NCBI GenBank assembly: GCA_019137255.1 | Contig: WPDH01000005.1 | Coordinates: 1-64,000 of the forward strand | Source: Corinectria fuckeliana | Lineage: Eukaryota; Ascomycota; Sordariomycetes; Hypocreales; Nectriaceae | Direction: 5' to 3' | DNA: 64,000 bases | Shown here: positions 58,038 through 64,000 of the stretch, piece by piece | Position numbering within the stretch: the stretch's first letter is position 1 | How the letters are laid out: each line of letters begins with the position of its first letter | Notes under the pieces: model-generated | Told to the model about the DNA's origin: nothing | Seen by the model: the letters and a program-made list of their open reading frames with translations, nothing else | Databases searched by the model: none | Made by a program: the position numbers and the translations under genes

Positions 58038-58831
58038 TCAAACTTTCTCGCTCACCCAGATGGCTCCTCGGCAACCGGCTCGAATCACACCGGTGAGAAG
58101 CCAGTGCGGCTCGGCCTTCCTGGCGTCGTGCTCTACGGCGTGATCCAAGTGCTCCAGCTCCTCGTCTCGAATCCTCCTCAATGTCTTGACTAGCACCGAC
58201 ACTTCTTCGCCCACTTCGTAGCCCTCAGACTCCCACTGTGTAACCATCTCGAGAAGACTCCGGATCTGCTCGTTGTAGTGGCCACCGATCTCGGTCTCCA
58301 CCGCCTCAGTGCAGGCCATGGCGGCTTCGTAGCCCATCATGGCAGTGCCCCAGCCGAGGCCGGAGGCCATGACGGACCATAGTGGGTACATGGCGGTCGG
58401 TCGGACGCGGTGCTTGTGGACAAGGTCGCTGAAGGTGTTGAAGTGGCCTACCTCCTGGTCGTACATGTGCGCCATCAACTTGCGTAGGTGCGGGTGCCGA
58501 CGGAGAAGGACGGGGGTCTGGGCAGCGTAGATGAGGACGGCGGCCAGTTCGCCGGCCTGGTTCACGCGGAGCTGGAAGGGGCAACGTCAGCGGTGCAAGG
58601 CGCGCAACATAAGGAAGTATAGCGGGGGAGCCATACGGCAGAGCTGAGGAAGTCGCGCTGTTCCTCGGTGAGCTGCTTGCGCTTCTTCGGAGCTTCGGTA
58701 GACCCGGTCGAGACGGAGGCTTGCGCCATCGACGTGGTGGCGATGGCGCGGACATACAGCTGGCAGCGAGGCACAATTGGCCTTGCGCAGAGCGCACGCA
58801 TCGGGCGGGCGAGAGCTCGTGTCGGCGCCAT
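58038..58831 (-). CDS. coq7: 5-demethoxyubiquinone hydroxylase, mitochondrial (Coq7)
   Basis: Di-iron hydroxylase of the penultimate step of ubiquinone synthesis, in the matrix-side CoQ complex. Two exons (58,831-58,637 and 58,571-58,038) over a 65-bp intron give 242 aa. The first 40 residues are rich in Arg and Ala with no acid, a mitochondrial targeting peptide. Iron ligands are visible: E73 in N-Q-A-G-E, E105 and H108 in D-Q-E-V-G-H, then the second E-x2-H set ending D-E-E-L-E-H near the C-terminus. The protein ends R-A-G-C-R-G-A-I-W-V-S-E-K-V, close to the usual Coq7 end. Donor GTATGG is slightly weak; acceptor CCAG joins A to L-R-V-N-Q without shifting frame. It is divergent from rtf1 (543 bp apart). 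Confidence 0.93.
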
Positions 58832-59374
58832 TGTTTGTTGACTGGCCTACGGCTATGAGGATGCCGGCATGTGGTCGTCAATTGGGATCGGAAGCTAAAG
58901 TGGTAGGTATCTAGTTACCCTCTATTTCCCGAAATCGAACCACGACGCCGGCGGTCGGAATCCCGCGTTCTCGGTGAATCACCGCGTCATCACCGAAAAG
59001 CTCACCTTGGACGGACTAAAGCTTCGCCGTGCACGGGCCCACTCCATCCGCGGTTTAGGATGACATAGCCTTGGCCAATCACGGCAAGCTGTAGGACGAC
59101 GAATTCCGAACAGGTTGTGAGTGAAAGGACGCCCGGGGGTTTCACTCCTCATACACAAACTTCCATTCATCAATCCCCAGTCTTGTCCATCTCTTCCTTG
59201 ACCTTGCGACCTTCCACGAAACGCGCTCAGGTTATTCACCACTTCCGAGTCTCCAAGCCCCTTGGACTAGACGCGGCACGACGCTTGGTAGCTCCGTCGA
59301 ACACCGCGTCGCGATCGCACCCCCTGAACGCTGAAAACCCGAGATCGTGACGAGCGCGAATATCCGCAACCGCC
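58832..59374. promoter_or_regulatory. Divergent coq7/rtf1 upstream region
   Basis: 543 bp separate the two start codons. I see no TATA box. The rtf1 side contains a C/T-rich leader from about 59,140. Confidence 0.45.
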
Positions 59375-61427
59375 ATGGCTGATATCGACGACGAGCTTCT
59401 CGCCCTTGCCGGTGGAGATTCTGAAGATGAGGGCTCTGGGAACGAGGGCAGGGAGTTGTCAGCGTCGCCGCCGCCTTCCAAGAAGAAGTCCTCGGCGCTG
59501 AAGACGAAGCGGAGAGGGGATCGCGACGACGATTCAGAGGAGGAGGGTGAGGCGTAAGTGATTCCGTTCTCCTATTCACAACTAGTCTTCCTCTGCCTGA
59601 GGTGTTGCTTCAGGCTCACTTCACCTTCATATCAGTTTCAGAATCGCCCCCGAAATTGCCACCAATGATGAATCTGATGACGCTGACTTTTTCCAATCCA
59701 GATCATCAACTCCAGGCACACCAAACTCCCTAGAATCAGCACCAATGGACGAGTCCGATTCTGATGCAGAACCTCCACGAGGTCGCGCGGCCCCCGCCAA
59801 TGAAGATGACAAGTACCCGGTCGATGGCATGTACGTGAGCCAGGCTGAGAAAGCGGAAATTATGGCCATGCGCGAGGTCGAGCGAGAACAGATCATTGCG
59901 GACCGAATCTCCGAAGTTGAGCGCCAGCGACAGAACCGCCTGCTTCGCCAAATGGTCAACAATGTGGAGATTGAGGAGCGCAAGCAGGTTAAGAAGAAGC
60001 GCAGCGCCGACACAGCCGAGTTGGAACCTGGTGAGCGCAAGGCGTCGCGACAACGAACCAGCGGTAAAGGCGAGACGGCGATGGACTCCCTGCGACGAGC
60101 CAGAGCCGAGAAAGCCCGCCGGCGGGAGGACCATGAGCGACGGAAGGATGATTATTCTCCTCGAGGTCGGGATTCTCGGGAACCCGAAGACAGTGACGAC
60201 GAGTTTGGTCGTCACCGTTCTCGTACGCCGGAGGCCGAGGTGCCCCGAGACATTCCACCGCCTGAGCTTCGCGATTACGAGCGTGTTCGGCTTGGGCGAA
60301 ACGAGTTCGCCCAAGTCTGCTTTACTCCCGGGTTTGAGCAATCTATCGTTGGTTGCTACATCCGCATTGCCTTGGGACCACATCCGGAGACGGGGATCGA
60401 GCAGTATCGCTTGGCCGTCATCAAGGGTATGTTTGAGAGTTTAGGAACCATCGACTGGTGCTAACCTTGCCTGTAGGCTTTGCGACTAGCCGGCCTTATG
60501 CCCTCAGTGGTCCTAACGGCTCGTTTGTTACAGACCAGTACGTCAAGGCAGCGCACGGAAAGGCCATCAAGGAGTTTCCTTTTATCGCTGCCTCGAGCGG
60601 GAAATTCCAAGAAGTGAGTTTGCGCCCAGCGACTCGGTCGGTCTAAGCTGTGTACTGACGATGACTGGCAGAGCGAGCTCAATCGATACAAGGCTACGTG
60701 CCTCAGCGAGAACGTGACACTCCCTACCAAGAACTACCTGTCCGACAAGATTGACGACATCAACTCGTTAATCACCCATAAATGGACGAGCGAGGAGATC
60801 AAGGCCCGACTCAAGCGGAAGAATGACCTGCGACGGCGTTTCGATCCTGCAGAGCGAGCGCGCGTGGCACGTCTGCTGGAAGAGGCGAGGGAGCGCGGAG
60901 ACGACCAGAAGGTCGAGGAGCTGCAAGAGGAGCTGGACAAACTCGGAGCCCAGCGACTGGCCTTCAAGACCAGTCTTGGGGCGTCGAAAAACCTGGATGC
61001 TCCCAAGGGCCAGAGCGAGCAAGACCGACTGGCGGAGCGCAACCGAGAGAACCGACGCTACAACGCGGAGGCGGTGCGGAAGGCACAGCTGAAGGAGAAG
61101 GCCAAGTCCCGCGAGATCGAGGCTGCCCTTAAGCGGGGCGAAGCATACGAGGGGGACATGTCGCGTCGACTGAGGACAAAGGCCAAGTTTGTGCACGATG
61201 TGAACGAGAAGGCGGAAACGAAGCCGGCGGCAGAGGGAAGCGGCACCAACACGCTGACGAACGGGACGGTCAAGGCCGCGCCAAGCAAGTCACAGTTGCT
61301 GCCACATCTGGCGAAGCTTCAGGAAGAGAAGTACTTGGAGAAGAAGGGCATCCCGACCATCCACAAGCCGTTGATGGACGACGACGTGATTGGGTCGTTG
61401 GACCTGGAGATTGACATTGAGATTTGA
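59375..61427 (+). CDS. rtf1: RNA polymerase II-associated Paf1 complex subunit Rtf1
   Basis: Rtf1 links the Paf1 complex to elongating Pol II and stimulates histone H2B ubiquitylation. Four exons (59,375-59,553; 59,636-60,426; 60,477-60,613; 60,672-61,427) give 620 aa. The N-terminus is acidic and Ser-rich (D-S-E-D-E-G). A segment near residues 115-150 (Y-V-S-Q-A-E-K-A-E-I-M through V-E-R-E-Q-I-I-A-D-R) corresponds to the histone-modification part. The Plus3 domain (about 268-400) spans three exons, from R-D-Y-E-R-V-R-L-G-R-N-E-F through F-A-T-S-R-P-Y to F-P-F-I-A-A-S. A Glu/Arg coiled coil follows. Introns are 82, 50 and 58 bp with good donors (GTAAGT, GTATGT, GTGAGT). A second acceptor for intron 1 lies 6 nt downstream (exon from 59,642) and would remove two residues. 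Confidence 0.92.
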
Positions 61428-61709
61428 GGTTCGAGGTTGCTGTTCCACTGGGAAGTGGGATCAGATATCGGTTGAAGAGCATTTCAGTTTGCAGGTTCAT
61501 GCACTCGAGTGGCAACAAAGAGGCAAGCAGGGCGGCGTGTTTTAGCATGTCAAGTTATTCTCCGGCGGTGATACATTTGCGGTGACGGTCCGCACGGGAT
61601 GGGAATTGCTTGCTCGAACGGAGCCCACAGCAGGAGGTGCAGATTTATTCGTATGCTGCTGAGGTTAACTGGTAATAGTACCTATCTGCCCCTTTGTGTG
61701 CATGCTCCA

Positions 61710-62744
61710 TCAAGCAGTGGTGTCAACAGCAACGACCTTGGCGCCCTCGGTCTCGGTCCCGTTGACGGGAGCAGCGAGACCACCTCCAGTGACGACGTAC
61801 AGAGTATCCTTGTCGTGCTTGCCGCGGCCAAAGGCGGCGGCGGTCGAGCCGGCGACAGTCAGCGCATCGAGGCTCCCGACAACGGTCTCGGCGGTGCCGG
61901 CCTCAAGGTCGACGAAGACGACCGAGTTGGCCAAGTTGGTGGTGGTGTAGATGTTGCCGTCGGCGTCGAAGGTGAAGTCGTCGAGAAAGCTGGTCGTCGA
62001 GGACAGGTCGAAGACGAGCTCCGGCTTGGCGCCCCGCGCGGGAAGGCCCCCGGACGTCACGGCCACGCGGTAGATGCGCACCGTGGCTGAGTTGGTGAAG
62101 TATAGGAAGCCGTGGCGGATGCGGATGCCGTTGATACCTACCGGCAGCGCGGCGTCGGGCGTCGGAGCCATCTCCGGGAACACAAAGGCCGACGTGTCGA
62201 AGACGCCGGTGGCCAGGTCGAGCTGGCCGACGAGCCCGGCCGTCGAGTCGCTGACCAGCACGGCGCCGGGCACGCCGGGGATGGCGGCGACGCCGTTGAG
62301 GAAGGCGCTCTGCTTGCTCATGTCGCTGACCTTGCGCACCGTGGCCTTGTCGCCGCCCCCGAGGTCGACGGTCCAGGCGCTGAAGGAGCCGACGACGGGG
62401 TCGGCGAGCGCGGTCGAGTTGCCGCCGACGACGACGTACGTCTCGGCCCCGTCGCGGTGACGGCCGGAGGCGGAGCGGGGCAGCTCGGCGATGCCGAGGA
62501 TGTTCTGGATGGCGGGGATGGCGGCGAGCTCCTCGAGGACGTGCTTGCGGCCGGCGGGCTTCTTGACCGTGTAGATGAGCGCCGAGGGCCAGAGCTGCGT
62601 CACGAGGAGGTCGCCGTTGGGGCGCACCGCAATGTTCTCGAACCAGGTGCCGAGGCCGAGCTGGTCCAGGGTCTTGGCGGGGAGGGACTCGGCGAGGGCC
62701 AGGCCGGCCAGGGCGGCGGCGGCGAGGAGGGACTTGGCGAGCAT
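61710..62744 (-). CDS. Secreted SMP-30/gluconolactonase-like beta-propeller protein
   Basis: Single exon, 344 aa. Residues 1-18 form a signal peptide (M-L-A-K-S then a run of Ala and Leu) with likely cleavage before E-S-L-P. The rest has repeated strand patterns of a six-bladed propeller: N-I-A-V-R-P-N-G-D-L-L-V-T-Q-L, F-L-N-G-V-A-A-I-P, V-L-V-S-D-S-T-A-G, G-I-N-G-I-R-I, L-Y-F-T-N-S-A and F-T-F-D-A-D-G-N-I-Y-T-T-T-N. These match the SMP-30/LRE-like fold. N-glycosylation sequons N-S-T and N-G-T are present. Members of this fungal group are often annotated as hypothetical; some, such as AsR5 and EupfF in tropolone-sesquiterpene pathways, are hetero-Diels-Alderases. No terpene synthase or polyketide synthase lies nearby, so a biosynthetic role is only a possibility. 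Third positions are very G/C-rich. Confidence 0.85.
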   Translation of the reverse strand: MLAKSLLAAAALAGLALAESLPAKTLDQLGLGTWFENIAVRPNGDLLVTQLWPSALIYTVKKPAGRKHVLEELAAIPAIQNILGIAELPRSASGRHRDGAETYVVVGGNSTALADPVVGSFSAWTVDLGGGDKATVRKVSDMSKQSAFLNGVAAIPGVPGAVLVSDSTAGLVGQLDLATGVFDTSAFVFPEMAPTPDAALPVGINGIRIRHGFLYFTNSATVRIYRVAVTSGGLPARGAKPELVFDLSSTTSFLDDFTFDADGNIYTTTNLANSVVFVDLEAGTAETVVGSLDALTVAGSTAAAFGRGKHDKDTLYVVTGGGLAAPVNGTETEGAKVVAVDTTA

Positions 62745-64000
62745 GGCGATGGTGGTTTTATGTTAGAGGAGACGAAAGGAGAGGTGAAGTGAGGTGAGAG
62801 AGGGCTGGGGGGGGGGGGGAGGAGTTTGGGTGAATAGACAGAGGCTGGATGAGTGCTTTATAGCCAAGGCTGTTAGACAGGCTAATATCCAAAGTCTCGC
62901 CATGCCATAATCCACGATCCTTCGTTCTTGACGGACTCCGTTTAGTCTACAAACTCGCCGCTTTGCTACAACTGCCAATCCATAATCCATGACAAAGGCC
63001 GCAGACGATGGGTCTCTATCGACACACAAAACGTCAAGGTTAGTTAGTAAGTAGTCACCAACATTCCAATTAGACATTCAGCTCTCTGAAGCTTAGCAAT
63101 TTCTTCCTCAGTTTGGGACATCTGCACCGCTCTAAGCGAGGAGAAGAATTGCGGGAGCTGATTCGGCGGTTGCTGGGTGTTGGTTGGTTTGGGATGAGTG
63201 AGGCTGACAAAACAACCGTGTCAGCAGCAGCCATCCCGGCTGAACAGGGTGAGATTTTGCTGCACTGTAGGATGCAAGAAGGCGATGGTGCTGCGAATAA
63301 GCACCTGCACAACGTGGCAAGACGTGGTGTTTCCTGCAGACGCGAGGGCGGAGGTGTGGCCGCCGCTCGCCGGGGTTACTGTATTCGGAGGACATCTACG
63401 GATACCGAGTAGGAAGAAGAAGTCTGTCCCCCACATTCTGACAAGGAACAAGGGGTCTGTCTACCCGCGTTTATTAGTCTCCAACTATTATTATCTACTC
63501 CGTACATCTAACCTATGCTAGCCAAGCTGAGCTAGCTTAAACTAGTCTTCGCCAATTCCCTCTTCTGGCCTTTACGCTTAGATTACTAGATACAAGTCCG
63601 CTGAGAAATCATGGTTGGCCCGTGGAAAGCTGTCGATGTAAGCAGTGCCCATGTAGGCAGTGGACACAGCCGGGACTTGTACTCCGGGGCCGGGAGGAGA
63701 ACCGGAGCCTTTCGTACGCACAGCGGCAGGATTTATTTAGTGAGGTGATTAAGCCCCTCTCGTTGTTTCGCGTCTAGATATTGAGCCCCCCCCCCCCGTC
63801 TTTCCCCAGGAGTTGACACGGACCTCCGGGGCATATGGAGATAGGGATTACTGTGCTGCGGCGAAGCATCCGCTCAGTTTGGGTCTAAAGGGAGTGATAA
63901 CTAGGGCATAACAAACTAAAAACTTGTTGTTAAACGTGGAACAAGGCGAGTTGATGCAAGATATAGCGTTGGTATGGTCCATTGTGTGACTAACTTCCAC
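62745..64000. other. Terminal region without recognised gene
   Basis: Apart from the leader and TATA box of the propeller gene I see nothing supportable. Frames of up to about 107 codons on both strands lack features. A run of about thirteen C is at 63,786-63,798. The sequence from about 63,470 is somewhat richer in A/T and contains several CTAG tetramers. Confidence 0.4.
62857..62864 (-). promoter_or_regulatory. TATA box of the beta-propeller gene
   Basis: On the - strand GGCTATAAAGCA lies about 115 nt upstream of the ATG at 62,744 and is followed by a pyrimidine-rich leader that includes a run of twelve or more C. It is the clearest TATA element beside any gene in this window and fits a regulated gene. 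Confidence 0.55.

Noticed and set aside
62112..62792. 226-codon + strand frame opposite the propeller gene
   Set aside because: Antisense shadow of a GC-rich gene, composed almost only of Gly, Ala, Asp, Glu and Val.
1..64000. CRISPR arrays, bacterial operons or ribosome-binding sites
   Set aside because: The window is eukaryotic nuclear DNA with spliceosomal introns. No regularly spaced direct repeats of CRISPR type were seen.

Overview
The window comes from the genome of a filamentous ascomycete (Pezizomycotina), most likely a Sordariomycete. The evidence is short introns of about 50-125 bp with GTRNGT donors and CTAAC/CTGAC branch points, pyrimidine-rich leaders, and fungal-type proteins (PKA regulatory subunit, Hfi1, GCP3, Cdt1, Spo14-type phospholipase D, Coq7, Rtf1). 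The left 15 kb is extremely AT-rich repeat DNA, almost free of CpG and saturated with TpA, as repeat-induced point mutation (RIP) leaves it. I cannot name the species.

Region 1 (1 to about 15,340) is a RIP-ruined transposon nest with no intact gene. A Ty3/gypsy chromovirus copy on the + strand starts left of the window. Its reverse transcriptase is split at about 1,791 by a 1.9-kb non-LTR-like insertion flanked by a 15-bp target duplication. A second gypsy copy on the - strand (6,467-12,669), with two direct 209-bp LTRs, appears to sit inside the first. The first copy then probably resumes at 12,670 and ends in a polypurine tract and its own 3' LTR at 14,378-14,588. A less mutated island and a short LINE-like tail follow, and normal-GC sequence begins near 15,600.

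Region 2 (15,857-24,743) holds pkaR (- strand) and a divergent pair, hfi1 (SAGA subunit, - strand) and the gamma-tubulin complex gene GCP3/spc98 (+ strand). Region 3 (24,744-42,363) is gene-poor: a candidate 78-codon gene with a long pyrimidine-rich leader, cdt1 (replication licensing) and a DHA1-type MFS transporter, separated by gaps of up to 5.3 kb.

Region 4 (42,364-51,244) has a DUF3405-type single-pass membrane protein gene, a SAP/HeH-plus-membrane protein gene, a decayed cytochrome P450 pseudogene, and a 678-bp deleted Mutator-like (Hop-type) element with about 101-bp terminal inverted repeats and a 9-bp target duplication. Region 5 (52,306-62,744) is compact: phospholipase D (with a 7-nt last coding exon), coq7, rtf1 and a secreted SMP-30-like beta-propeller. 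The remainder to 64,000 is non-coding as far as I can see.

Most genes are single-copy housekeeping functions (cAMP signalling, transcription, microtubule nucleation, licensing, lipid signalling, ubiquinone synthesis) and do not form a pathway cluster. The accessory features are the transposon nest, the P450 relic, the Mutator-like derivative, the MFS transporter and the secreted propeller. Exon coordinates were worked out by hand from splice signals, reading-frame continuity and remembered family patterns; no alignment was run.
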